DNA of 64,000 nt, taken from Bufo bufo. Taxonomy: Eukaryota; Chordata; Amphibia; Anura; Bufonidae. The position numbers and the translations under genes were made by a program. Of this stretch, positions 43,974 to 54,999 are shown one piece after another; position 1 is the first letter of the stretch; the number at the start of each line of letters is the position of its first letter. The DNA lies in contig NC_053389.1 in NCBI RefSeq assembly GCF_905171765.1, positions 748,155,146-748,219,145 of the forward strand, written 5' to 3'. The notes below the pieces were generated by a model, which worked only from the letters and a program-made list of their open reading frames with translations, was not told the origin of the DNA and made no database searches.

Positions 43974-45180
43974 TTAAAGGGGTTCTCCTGGAATTAAGAA
44001 AATGAAAATACTTAAATATTACTTTAGTATAAATATATTTGTCCTATTAGTTCACACAAAAGCTGTCCTAATCACAGAAGCACAAGTTACTTCACAACAC
44101 TGAGGTAAAGAGCTGCCTCATCCTCCTCTATGCTGAACTTGTCAGGGATTATAATCCTTAATACAGCTGATAAGATCTTCAGCTGAATATCTGTAGGAAT
44201 GGATTTCATGAGGAGACATGAAAGGGCTTCTGTCACCCCACAAAAGTCGCGCGCCTCTGTTCATTCGGCGCAGGCGCTCTGAGGTGAGGAGGCTCGTCTC
44301 CTCAGAACTCCCTCAGTGCGCCTGCGCCGATGACGTCTTCTCTTTCGGTGATGTCATCGGCGCAGGCGCACTGAGGGAGTTCTGAGGAGACGAGCCTCCT
44401 CATCTCAGAGCGCCTGCGCCGAATGAACAGAGGCGCGCAATTTTTGAAATACTGACAGGGCCGGCCGGAGGAGGAGATCACGGCTGGCCCTGTCAATCAA
44501 CACGGCGAGGGGGCGGTTTTCTGCTGCGGCTACCAGCAAGTAGACGCCCTACTTGCTGGTAGAGACCGGATTTACATATTATAAAACTTCGTTTTCTAAA
44601 GAAACGGCCGCATGAAAGTAAGTGACAAGATTATATTCTCCTATATCGCGCTATAAGGAATGTAACTATCCAAAAAAAAAAAAAAGACTTTTGTGGGGTG
44701 ACAGAAGCCCTTGAAGTACAGAGAGGACAGACAGGACAGACTGTGGTAATGGAGACTACATACAAGTGCTGTTGCTCATTATCTACACCCCCACTATCCT
44801 CTCTGTACTTCATGTCTCCTAATGAACTCTATTCCTACAGAGATTCATCTGAAGATCATATTAAACTGTATTCAGGATCATAATCCCTGACAAGTAAGAG
44901 ATGAAGATGGTGCAGCTCTTCAACGTGTCCTCCTGTGTAATTAGGACAGGTTCTGTGTGGACTAGTAGGATGGCAGCCATTTTATTTTTTCTAATGATTG
45001 CTCCCCGGACAAAACAAGCCATTATAACTAATGAAAGTTTATCCTGTGAGCAACTAATTGTTTTCACCTATCTGAGTACAACTAGCTCTAACCAGTTTCT
45101 AATGGATGAAATAATCCAAGAAAGATCACCAGAAAGCTGTCAGGAAGGAGTCTTACATTTCTCATTTGAATAGGACAAGA
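43974..45180. mobile_element. T2/Kolobok-like element with long internal inverted repeat, host of a nested MITE
   Basis: It starts TTAAAGGGGTTCTCC (43974). Sequence 44040-44220 (TCAGGGATTATAATCC, TTCAGCTGAATATCTGTAGG, GAGGAGACATG) reappears inverted at 44812-44960 (CATGTCTCCTAATG, CCTACAGAGATTCATCTGAA, GGATCATAATCCCTGA). The MITE at 44223-44711 lies between the arms. The right terminus is uncertain. Confidence 0.6.
44223..44711. mobile_element. MITE with about 28-bp terminal and about 90-bp internal inverted repeats
   Basis: AGGGCTTCTGTCACCCCACA ... TGTGGGGTGACAGAAGCCCT, flanked by TGAA on both sides (44219-44222 and 44712-44715). The internal arms 44250-44334 and 44347-44437 are nearly perfect inverted GC-rich sequence. 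The ends resemble the TTAA-targeting MITEs here, with TGAA in place of TTAA. Confidence 0.82.
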
Positions 45181-45509
45181 TGATATTTTCGGCAACACAT
45201 TTACAGCTTATTAAAGTCATAAATAAACTGCAGAATCCACAGATACATTATGAAGCTGGCTAGAATTTCAGTTTTCACTTCAGGCTAGGCATACCTTGAA
45301 GTTATTTCTGTCATGGTACTTGAGCACACAGCTGTTTTCTCCAGGCTTTATAACTCTCTCCATCTATATGAAGTTTTTTTTGTCTGCTTGCACCTCATTT
45401 CCATGTGCTAATGTATAGTAATCCTTACAGAGCAATTCCTTTAAGAAAATACATATATTGTAAGTCCTCATCGGTGTTCGGTGACACCCAGTATATCTAC
45501 CATTACAAC
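45181..45509. other. no gene recognised
   Basis: AT-rich spacer between the palindromic element and hAT-3. Nothing supported. Confidence 0.35.
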
Positions 45510-48500
45510 TAGGGACCCATGGATGTTCGGGTTTGCCGAATTCGGCCGAACTTTGGGTCAAAGTTCGGGTTCTAGACCTGAACTTGACCCGAACCCTAAC
45601 CCCATTGAAGTTAATGGGGACCTGAACTTTGGTGCACTAAAATGGCTGTAAAATAGTCGTAGTTAGGGCTAGGGGGCTGCAAAAGAAAGCAAAATAGGGG
45701 TAAGAGCCGGACAGTTGCCCTGCAAAGAAATGTGAATAGGGAAATGATTTAAAATAACATAGAATAGAAAAAAATTAAAAATATATTCTTGAACTAGGAG
45801 TCAAAGTGGAGTAGGAGGTTGTGGAGGCGGTGGACGTGGCGGTGTAGGTGCAAGGGGTGGTGGAGGAGGAGGAGGTAGCCAACAGTTTTTTTTTTGTTTT
45901 GTTTTTTTCCCTTTATTTATTTATTTTTTATATAAATTTGGGAAGACTCCAAAACATTGGGAAATAGAAAAGAGAATGCAAAGAGAAAGTGCCCTGGAGT
46001 ATAATGGCTGGGTGCGGCTGGTATACTTGTCTACTTAGCACAAGGTACAGACAAGTCCTGTGGGATCCATGCCTGGTTAATTTTTAATGAACGTGAGCTT
46101 GTCCACGTTGGCTGTGGACAGGCGGCTGCGCTTGTCTGTGATCACCCGCCCTGCTGTGCTAAACACACGTTCTGATAATACACTGGCTTCAGGGCAGGCC
46201 AGCACCTCCAAGGCGTAAAGGGCACGCTCAGGCCATGTGCCCAATTTAGAGACCCAGAAGTTGAATGGGGCAGACCCATCAGTCCTTATGTGTAGGCGTG
46301 TGCACACGTACTGTTTCACCATGTTGCTGAAATGCTGCCTCCTGCTAAGACGTTCCATATCAGCTGGTGGTGCTGGTTGTTGTGGCGTGCTGACAAAGCT
46401 TTTCCACATTTCGGCCATGCTAACCCTCTCTTCTGAGGTGCAGGCGGTGCCCCAGCTGCGTTGTAGACTTCTTCCTCCTCCTATTTCTCCTCCTCTGCCT
46501 TCGCCTTGTGCTTCCACTGAGACCCCATTATCAGGTGTGAATGCCATCAGCAGCACGTCTACCAGCATGTTGTCCTTGTAGCGGGGAACCAGCAGGGTGG
46601 CCACCCAGTAATCAGCACTGGTTAGAATTTGGGCAACTTAATGGTCGTTGCGCAGGCACTGCAGCATGTAGTTGCTCATGTGTGCCAGGCTGCTCAGAGG
46701 CAACGACAAGCTGTCCTCTGTGGGAGGTAATCGTCTGTGTCCTCTGTATCCCCCCAGCCACACTCCAGTGATGCCCATGAGCTGCTTTGGGTGCCACCCT
46801 GCTGTGAACACGGTTCCTCCTCCTCCATCTCCTCATCCTCATCCTGCAGAACTGTGCAGGAACCCACCCTCCGAGCCACTTGTGAATGACTGGCCTGATA
46901 ACCGTGGAAATGATCCCTCCTTCTCTTTCTCCTGTGGCACATCCTCTTCCATCATCTCCCGAAGTGTTTTTTCAAGGAGACATAGAAGTGGGATAGTAAC
47001 GTGAGGACAGCGTCATCGGTACTGGCCATGTTGGTGGAGTACTCGAAACAGCACAACACGGCACACACGTCCCGCATGGAGGCCCTCTTGTTGGTGGTGA
47101 GGTAGTGCTGTTCCGCAAAGCGACTCACCCGTGCGTGCTGCAGCTGAAACTCCACTATCGCATGCTGCTGCTCACACAGTCTCTCCAGCATGTGCAAGGT
47201 GGAGTTCCAGCATGTGCAAGGTGGAGTTCCACCTTGTGGGTACGTCGCATATGAGGCAGTGAGCAGGAAGGCCGAAGTTACGCTGCAGAGCAGACAGGCA
47301 AGATTTCACCCGTTATCGCAAACCACCAGGCCAGGCTTAAAGCTCAGCGGCACCAACCATTCATCAGTCTGTTGTTTCATGGCCATCCACAGCTCCTGCG
47401 CAGTGTGGGGTTTTTCCCCCAAACAGATGAGTTTCAAAACTGCCTGCTGTCGTTTCCCCCTGGCTGTGCTGAAGTTGGTGGTCAAGGTGTTACGCTGACC
47501 AGATGAGGAGGCAGTAGAAGAGGAAGGGGAGGAAGAGAAGGAGGCAACAGGAGGCAATGAGAAATGTCCTGCAATCCTTGGTGGCAGTAGGACATGCGCC
47601 AAACTGCTATCCGCTTCAGGCCAAGCCGCCACTGCATTTACCCTGTGTTCAGTTAGGGAGATATAACGTCCCTGCCCATGCTTACTGGTCCACGTATTGG
47701 TAGTTATGTGGACAAGAGATGGCCTTGCGGTTCGCCCTACGGTCGTTTCGCGGCGAACTTTGCGTGTTTGCGATTCGCCGAAAATGCGAACATATGGAGA
47801 AATTTGCGCCCGCCATATTCTTTTACATTTTGAAGAGCTTTGACCCTTGACACATCCATCAGGTGGTACAGGACAGCCAATTGAGATATTTCAGCACATG
47901 GACATACCCTCTACCTTATAAATAAACTTGATCTGGCCGCCATTTTACATTCAGTGTTTTGCCAGTGTAGGGAGAGGTTGCTGTGTGGAGCAGGAACAGG
48001 CTGTTAGGGACACGAAATGCTAGCTAATAGGGCCACAAAAGTCATTTTAAGGACTAGTATAGGTGTGCTATCGATAGGTGTGATACACAGAAGGGTGCGA
48101 TATTCTTATACTTTATAATGAGTCAAAAACACATAGATCTATATAGTGATCACCTGGAAGTCAGGGGCCTAGGGGATTACTAGGGTCATTTTTATATAGG
48201 GCAATGTTCCGGACGGGGTCGCTCTTATCAGGGCGGGTGGTCTGTGGTTAGGCTATCAGGGCCTCAGGGCCAGAATAGCACCCCCCTGTAGGGCAATATC
48301 AGGGACAGTTCTTTGTCCACCCTGTCCTTTAATACCACATCATCATCTAGCCCAGAAATTAATGTTTTTTTGCTTTTCCTCCTGGATTCATCGATGTGCA
48401 CTGGAACCCCCCCGGATTGTGGTAGGACATATGGTTTCTGATTTGGTGCCGCCGAGCACCTGTTATTGCCTACCACATCTATGCTTTTCGCTTAACTTTA

Positions 48501-48529
48501 ATAATTACATTTATTTACACGTTCGCAAA

Positions 48530-48835
48530 ATGGGTCCGCATCCGTTCCGCAATTTTTGCGGAACGGGTGCCGACCCATTAATTTTCAATGGGGCCGGAAT
48601 GTGCTGTCCGCATTTGTGGATACGCACTTCCGCATCTGTGCTTCAGTTTCCGCAAAAAAATAGAATATGTCCTATTCTTGTCCGCAATAGCAGACAAGAT
48701 TAGGCATTTTCTATTATAGTGACGGCGATGTGCGGTCCAAAAATTGTGGAATGCACATTGCCGGTGTCTGTGTTTTGCGGATCTGCAAAACACCTACGGA
48801 CGTGTGAATGGACCCTCATAGTAAAATTATTAAAG
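48530..48835. mobile_element. palindromic MITE (GTCCGCAT/ATGCGGAC type)
   Basis: Contains CCGTTCCGCAATTTTTGCGGAACGG and TTCCGCAAAAAAATAGAATATG-like arms, and ends CACGTCCGTAGGTG-type inverted sequence near GTGTGAATGGACCCT. It resembles the element at 58856-59223 in composition. Boundaries are approximate. Confidence 0.5.
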
Positions 48836-48856
48836 GTTACGTTTTATCTTCATGTA

Positions 48857-49794
48857 CAGTACAGACCAAAAGTTTGGACACACCTTCTCATTCAAAGAGT
48901 TTTCTTTATTTTCATGACTATGAAGGCATCAAAACTATGAATTAACACATGTGGAATTATATACATAACAAACAAGTGTGAAACAACTGAAAATATGTCA
49001 TATTCTAGGTTCTTCAAAGTAGCCACCTTTTGCTTGGATTACTGCTTTGCACACTCTTGGCATTCTCTTGATGAGCTTTAAGAGGTAGTCCCCTGAAATG
49101 GTCTTCCAACAGTCTTGAAGGAGTTCCCAGAGATGCTTAGCACTTGTTGGCCCTTTTGCCTTCACTCTGCGGTCCAGCTCACCCCAAACCATCTCGATTG
49201 GGTTCAGGTCCGGTGACTGTGGAGGCCAGGTCATCTGGCGCAGCACCCCATCACTCTCCTTCATGGTCAAATAGCCCTTACTTTCAAAGTTTTCCCAATT
49301 TTTCGGCTGACTGACTGACCTTCATTTCTTAAAGTAATGATGGCCACTCGTTTTTCTTTACTTAACTGCTTTTTTCTTGCCATAATACAAATTCTAACAG
49401 TCTATTCAGTAGGACTATCAGCTGTGTATCCACCTGACTTCTCCTCAACGCAACTGATGGTCCCAACCCCATTTATAAGGCAAGAAATCCCACTTATTAA
49501 ACCTGACAGGGCACACCTGTGAAGTGAAAACCATTTTAGGGGACTAACTCTTGAAGCTCATCAAGAGAATACCAAGAGTGTGCAAAGCAGTAATCAAAGC
49601 AAAAGGTGGCTACTTTGAAGAACCTAGAATATGACATATTTTCAGTTGTTTCACACTTGTTTGTTATGTATATAATTCCACATGTGTTATTCATAGTTTT
49701 GATGCCTTCAGTGTGAATCTACAATTTTCATAGTCATGAAAATAAAGAAAACTCTTTGAATGAGAAGGTGTGTCCAAACTTTTGGTCTGTACTG
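48857..49794 (-). mobile_element. Tc1-type deletion derivative with long terminal inverted repeats
   Basis: TA-flanked (48855-48856 and 49795-49796), with ends CAGTACAGACCAAAAGTTTG. The inverted repeat is over 200 bp long and includes transposase C-terminal coding sequence, so part of the gene is present at both ends. The minus-strand frame joins the N-terminus (MARKKQLSKEKRVAIITLRN, about 49380-49320) directly to WPPQSPDLNPIEMVWGELD (49220), skipping most of the DDE core. Non-autonomous. Confidence 0.9.
48998..49382 (-). pseudogene. internally deleted Tc1 transposase
   Basis: The first ATG, near 49382, gives the N-terminal helix-turn-helix start. After about 35 residues a deletion links to a C-terminal third carrying SPDLNPIE with the final catalytic Glu and ending AKGGYFEEPRI. 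The first two catalytic Asp residues are missing. A frame change near 49300 separates the parts. It cannot catalyse transposition but could retain DNA binding, which is an inference. Confidence 0.82.
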
Positions 49795-51359
49795 TATATT
49801 CTAATGGATTGCCTTCCTTGTACAATGTTATAATATACTTTCTATGTTAGAAAGTATATTATAGTGCATTTATATTGTGAGGCAGTTGTGTGTGGTTCTG
49901 CAGCGATACTGCAGGTATATAGAGGGACAAGCGTTATTGGAACAAATAATTTCTACTGGTGTGATATACCAGTTGTCCCCCAAAAATACTAATTGAAGCG
50001 GAGTGTTATATATCAATATACTTTCTTTATAGTGCATTTGGGTACTGTATAGAGCATTTGCGGATGCGCGTAGGCGAAAATTATATTGCTGATATTTTGC
50101 ATTTAATTTTTTTTTTGCTGGAGATCGCAAATTTGAATAATACATCTGGTATGTCACTGTCCATGTTGTGGGACTATTTGTGCACTTCTAGTAATTATTT
50201 ATTGGCTGCAAATATGAGCTGAAGGTTTTTCAGGTTCGCCTGCCATTAAAATGAATGGGACGTTCCTCGAATTTGCGGTTCGCGAACATTTGATCGCGTT
50301 CGCGCGATCACGTTCGCGAACCTTCCCGGCAGATGTTCGTCCATCACTAATATGGACCTTGCCACATATTGTGTTGCGCAGTGCACACTTAATTTTGTCC
50401 GCCACTGGGTTGTGCAGCGTAGGGATGGCTCGCCTGGAAAAGTAGTGGTGGCTGGGAACCATGTACTGTGGGACAGCCACCGCCATAAGGTTTTTAAAAG
50501 TCTCTGTCTCCACCAGAAGGAATGACAGCATTTCAAAGGCCAGGAATTTTGAAATGCTGGCATTCAGGGCCAGGGATCGCGGGTTGGGTACTTCCTCTTT
50601 CTCTCCAGTTTTTGGGGGATGGACAGCTGAATGCTTCCATGGGACAGTGTGGACATGCTGGGTAATGGTGGTGGTGTTGCTGCCACATCCTCTCTTTGTG
50701 GGATGGCAGGTTCCACTGTCACTCCAGAGGGGAGGAAGAGGCCGAGACCACAGCAGAAGAGGGAGCAAGAGGAACCTGAGATCTTTTGTGGTTTTTCAGG
50801 TGTGTAGTCCACTGCAGCTCGTGCTTTGCATTTGGTCCTCCAATGTCCACATCCTGAAACATAAGTGGTTGGGCATCAGTGCACTCAATATCTTATACTT
50901 CTGGGGATGGGCTAGGTGGCTGGCCCACAGAAACCCCGTCAGCAGAGTCATCAAAAAGCATAAGAGACTGCTGCATGACTTGGGGCTCAGACTGCTTGGC
51001 TGATTTGCAAGGAGGTGAGGTGAAAGACAGATGCCCATAGGCTGCAGGTGCCAACTCTGCGGTTTCAGAAGAGGACCGGGTGGGAGACAATTTGAAGGAA
51101 CTGGAGGCACTGTCAGCCATCCAATCTACTACTGCCTCTACTTGTTCTGGCCTCAACATTCGTACACCACCGTTATTCGGGCCTACACAATGACGCTGAA
51201 CGTCCTGTCAACTACGTGCACCTGAGGAAGGTGATTTATTTGGCCGTGTAGCTGGCACAGATCGACCACGTCCTCTCCTTGCAGGCGCTTCACCAGCACC
51301 AGCAGCACCACAGCCAGGGCCACGTCCCTTATTTGATGCTCTCCTCATTCTTTGAGGTC

Positions 51360-51925
51360 ACCCACCGTACTAACAGCCAGATTAACTATATTAATTTTGC
51401 TGTCACATATGCAGTGCAGGTGTACCTCACACCAAAAATGGGTAGATGCTACCGGCCGAACTAACAGTCAGATTAACTATATTAATTTCCCTGTTACGTA
51501 TAAAGTGCACATGTATTTCACACCAAAAATGGGTATATGTGACTCACTGAACTAACAGACGGATTAACTATATTAATTTCCCTGTAACGTATAAAGTGCA
51601 CGTGTATCTCACAACAAAAATGACTATATGTCACCCATCGAACTAACAGACAGATAAACTATTATATTTTTGCGGCAGGGGTAAAAAAAAAATGGTGCTT
51701 TGCACCCACAAAAAATCACTATAGGTCACCCACAGAATTAACAGCCAGATTAATCATGATACTTCTGTGTTAGGGGTACAAATATGGTGCATTGCACCCA
51801 CAAAAAATTGCTATAGGTCACCCACAGAATTAACAGCCAGATTTATTATTATATTTCTGTGTCAGGGGTGCAAAGATGGTGTATTGCATCCACAAATAAT
51901 CATTAAAGGTCAGCCACAAAACAAA
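51360..51925. repeat. tandem array, about 91-bp unit, about six copies
   Basis: AGATTAACTATATTAATTTC-type sequence recurs at 51381, 51472, 51563 and 51654, then more divergent units to 51925. It occupies the region upstream of the hAT-3 start codon. Confidence 0.9.
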
Positions 51926-51960
51926 TAGCCAGATTCCTAACACTCTCCCTCACTTCAGGG

Positions 51961-52206
51961 ACTATGATGTACACCTGAGGAAAGATCATTAATGTCTGAT
52001 CTATAGTAGTCTGATTTTTAGGAGTCCTCCTGATTCTCAGAACGAATGGTGTCAGTGACCACTATGGCCTCTCCAATGATTATCCAGGTATTACAGCTGA
52101 TCCATACATAGCTTTGCTTGATACTGAAGCTTCACTAACATTGAGCTAGGCTGCAAACTAAGCACAGCCTCATGTAAGAATGAGCTGCTATGGCTGGACA
52201 TACATA
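51961..52206. other. no gene recognised
   Basis: Spacer that may contain the unseen 5' end of hAT-3. No clear terminus. Confidence 0.3.
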
Positions 52207-53827
52207 CAGTCATGTGAAAAAATTAGGACACCCTTTGAAAGCATGTGGTTTTTTGTAACATTTTTAATAAATGGTTATTTCATCTCCGTTTCAACAATAC
52301 AGAGAGATTAAAGTAATCCGACTAAACAAAGAAAACTGAAGAAAAGTCTTTTCAAGATCTTCTGTAAATGTCATTCTACAAAAATGCCTATTCTAACTGA
52401 GGAAAAAGATAGGACACCCTTGCCCCTAATAGCGAGTGTTACCTCCTTTGGCTGAAATAACTGCAGCGAGACGGTTCTTGTAGCCATCTACCAGTCTTCG
52501 ACATCGGTCTGAGGAAATTTTACCCCACTCCTCAATGCAGAACTTTTTCAGCTGTGAGATGTTTGAGGGGTTTCTTGCACGTACAGCCCTTTTCAAGTCA
52601 CCCCACAGCATCTCAATGGGATTCAAATCTGGACTTTGACTTGGCCATTCCAGGACTCTCCATTTCTTCTTTTTCAGCCAATCTTTGGTTGATTTACTAG
52701 TATGTTTTGGGTCATTGTCATGTTGCATGGTCCAGTTCCGCTTCAGCTTTAATTTTCTAACTGATGGTCTCACATGTTCTTCAAGCACCTTCTGATACAC
52801 AGTAGAATTCATCGTGGATTCTATGATGGTGAGCTGACCAGGTCCTGCTGCAGCAAAGCAGCCCCAAACCATGACACTTCCACCTCCATGCTTCACAGTT
52901 GGTATGAGGTTCTTTTCTTGGAATGCTGTGTTTGGTTTACGCCAAACATGTCCTCTGCTGTTGTGTCCAAATAATTCAATTTTGGACTCATCTGTCCAAA
53001 GAACATTATTCCAGAAGTCCTGGTCTTTGTCAACTTTATCGCTGGCAAATGTCAGTCTGGCCTCGATGTTTCTCTTGGAAAGCAAAGGTTTCCTCCTTGC
53101 ACACCTCCCATGCAAGTTAAACTTGTACAGTCTCTTTCTGATTGTAGAGGCATGTACTTCTACATCAACAGTAGCCAGAGCCTGCTGTAGTTCTCGAGAT
53201 GACACTTTAGGGTTTTTGGATACCTCTTTTAGCATCTTGCGGTCTGCTCTTGGGGTGAACTTGCTGGGGCGACCAGTCCTGGGCATGTTGGCAGTTGTTT
53301 TGAAAGCCCTCCACTTGTAGACTATCTTCCGGACAGTGGAATGGCTGATTTCAAAATCTTTTGAGATCTTTTTAAATCCCTTCCCAGACTCATAGGCTGC
53401 TACAATCTTTTTTCTGAAGTCCTCTGACAGCTCTTTTGCTCTCACCATGGTGCTCACTCTCACTTCAACAGTCAGGAGCACACCAAACTAAATGTCTGAG
53501 GTTTAAATAGGGCAAGCCTCATTCAACATGCAGAGTAACGATCTACTAATTATGTGCACCTGGTGTGATATACCTGTGTGAGATCTGAGCCAATTTAAGA
53601 GGGAATACATGTGAGGGTGTCCTATCTTTTTCCTCAGTTAGAATAGGCATTTTTGTAGAATGACATTTACAGAAGATCTTGAAAAGACTTTTCTTCAGTT
53701 TTCTTTGTTTAGTTGGATTACTTTAATCTCTCTGTATTGTTGAAACGGAGATGAAATAACCATTTATTAAAAATGTTACAAAAAACCACATGCTTTCAAA
53801 GGGTGTCCTAATTTTTTCACATGACTG
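52207..53827 (-). mobile_element. complete Tc1-type transposon, DD34E, possibly intact
   Basis: Flanked by TA (52205-52206 and 53828-53829). Terminal inverted repeats of about 215 bp (52207-52421, 53613-53827) are almost identical. Each contains an outer and an inner copy of a related box (AAAAAATTAGGACACCCT and AAAAAGATAGGACACCCT), the IR/DR arrangement in which transposase binds twice per end. A full-length transposase lies between them. Confidence 0.97.
52426..53448 (-). CDS. Tc1-type transposase, DD34E, 340 residues, uninterrupted
   Basis: It would excise and reinsert the element at TA sites. The ATG at 53448 gives MVRAKELSEDFRKKIV; an upstream in-frame extension of 11 residues lacks homology. 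The N-terminal paired-like DNA-binding domain has two helix-turn-helix parts (ISKDFEISHSTVRKIVYKW; ELQQALATVDVEVHASTIRK) with a GRPSKF linker. Catalytic triad: VLWTDESKIELFG, QHDNDPKHTSK and SPDLNPIEMLW, with 34 residues between the second Asp and the Glu. Gly-rich KHGGGSVMVWGCFAAAG is also present. It ends AVISAKGGNTRY. The length equals that of well-known vertebrate Tc1 transposases, and no key residue is altered. Whether it is active cannot be told from sequence. Confidence 0.97.
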   Translation of the reverse strand: MVRAKELSEDFRKKIVAAYESGKGFKKISKDFEISHSTVRKIVYKWRAFKTTANMPRTGRPSKFTPRADRKMLKEVSKNPKVSSRELQQALATVDVEVHASTIRKRLYKFNLHGRCARRKPLLSKRNIEARLTFASDKVDKDQDFWNNVLWTDESKIELFGHNSRGHVWRKPNTAFQEKNLIPTVKHGGGSVMVWGCFAAAGPGQLTIIESTMNSTVYQKVLEEHVRPSVRKLKLKRNWTMQHDNDPKHTSKSTKDWLKKKKWRVLEWPSQSPDLNPIEMLWGDLKRAVRARNPSNISQLKKFCIEEWGKISSDRCRRLVDGYKNRLAAVISAKGGNTRY

Positions 53828-53829
53828 TA

Positions 53830-54120
53830 GATGTGGGCAGCAACCAATTTGTTGTGCTAATGGGTGGGTTATTAGCATTGATCACCTGTTCTAAGGCCAT
53901 CAATGTTTTAGTAACAACAAAACTCCTTAAATTGGATTTTCTTGTTGTCATTGACATCCTTTAAAATAATTATTTATGAAGGTAGTTTTAATTTTGTAAT
54001 GTATTTCTTTTACCTTTATTGCGCCTATCTAACATTCTGGGCTGTGTTCACATGAACTTGTCCATGCAGCTCTTTCTTATTTCCTATGAGGTTATGTCCA
54101 TGGGAGTGTCAAAAGAGCAA
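53830..54120. other. no gene recognised
   Basis: Non-coding spacer between the Tc1 element and the 70-bp tandem array. Confidence 0.3.
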
Positions 54121-54455
54121 CAGGGGCAGTGATAGGGGAGTGTCTATGTAACTAGCTGGTGGGAGGAGCTATAAACTAGCTGGGTGTTAGGGGCAGTGAT
54201 AGGGGAGTGTCGATGTAACTAGCTGGTGGGAGGAGCTATAGACTAGCTGGGTGATGTTAGGGGCAGTGATAGGGGAGTGTCTATGTAACTAGCTGGTGGG
54301 AGGAGCTATAGACTAGCTGGGTGATGTTAGGGGCAGTGATAGGGGAGTGTCTATGTAACTAGCTGGTGGGAGGAGCTATAAATTAGCTGGCGTTGTTAGG
54401 GGAGTATCTATGCAATTAGCTGGGTGGGAGGAGCTATAGACTAGCTGGGTAATGT
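54121..54455. repeat. tandem repeat, about 68-72 bp unit, about 4.5 copies
   Basis: GGGGCAGTGATAGGGGAGTG, TCTATGTAACTAGCTGGTGG and GAGGAGCTATAGACTAGCTG recur in order from 54123, with the last units shorter. Non-coding. Confidence 0.93.
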
Positions 54456-54999
54456 TAGGTGCTGGAGCTGTGGCTGAGAAAGGAGAAGTGCTTCATGGGT
54501 TTGGTTGGATCCAGCAACAGGAAGTGCTACCTACAGGATGGAAACAGACCAGAGTGACTTGTCTACATGAGAAACATGGGTCTGGAGAGTTCAAATTAAA
54601 AAAAAAAAAAGCATGGAGAAGATGTAAAGGAGGTAAGCAGCTACATGAGCATGTCTATTTAAAAACATTGGGGCACCTTTATTAAGACCAGTGTTTTAGA
54701 TGCGGTTTTAATAAAGCCCTGCACTGGGGGAGGATCTACAGCAGTTATGTAGAGGTTCAGGCCTCTCCATAACTTTGGTGCCTCCACCGCTGCTTCTAAA
54801 TGTAAGCCAGATTTCTGGCTGTGTTACATTAGACCATTTTCAATGCCTAAAGCAGGCGTAGAAAATGATGAATGTGACTGTCTCCTTCCCCGCCCATGCC
54901 ATGCCCACTTTTTTTTTAGACCTTCCATGAGCGGTGGAAAGTCGCCAATTGTGGTGCAAAGGGAATATTTCTATTTTATAAACGACTCCCATAATTCAA
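54456..54999. other. no gene recognised
   Basis: No supported gene or repeat ends. A poly-A run occurs at 54598-54611. Confidence 0.35.

Larger units (their letters stand above)
47714..50349. mobile_element. nested hAT-like non-autonomous element
   Basis: Ends AAGAGATGG (47714) and, inverted, TAGTGATGGACG (50349). Flanking octamers are ATGTGGAC (47706-47713) and ATATGGAC (50350-50357), 7 of 8 identical, and the hAT-3 coding sequence continues across after one copy is removed. Subterminal TTCGCG/CGCGAA palindromes are present. It contains a palindromic MITE and a Tc1 derivative, and no transposase of its own. Confidence 0.85.
46077..51348 (-). pseudogene. hAT-3 transposase, interrupted, BED finger deleted
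   Basis: The ATG at 51348 begins MRRASNKGRGPGCG, and an in-frame stop follows within 50 codons. RMLRPEQVEAVVDWMADSAS and the acidic region continue (51159-50893). A deletion then joins PLMFQDVD to AKHELQW, removing almost the whole BED finger. The core (KFLAFEMLSFLLVETETF, ALRNTICGKVH) is cut by the nested element and resumes at 47690. GKRQQAVLKLICLGEKPHTA and FKPGLVVCDNG (47306) run into a deletion of roughly 75 codons before LSALQRNFGLP. It ends with an intact-looking hATC region (ASVLSERVFSTAGRVITDKR) and a stop at 46077-46079, which shows where the family frame ends near the C-terminus. Confidence 0.88.
45510..51960 (-). mobile_element. hAT DNA transposon, third copy (hAT-3), split by a nested element
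   Basis: The left end TAGGGACCCATGGATGTTCGGG followed by a GTTCGGGT palindrome aligns with the 3' end of hAT-2. Coding segments run on the minus strand from an ATG at 51348 down to 46077. A 2.6-kb element is inserted at 47714-50349. The right (5') terminus was not found; a 91-bp tandem array occupies 51360-51925. Confidence 0.85.

Noticed and set aside
48362..48940. Open frames around the palindromic MITE
   Set aside because: Antiparallel frames over a self-complementary sequence; no recognisable protein.
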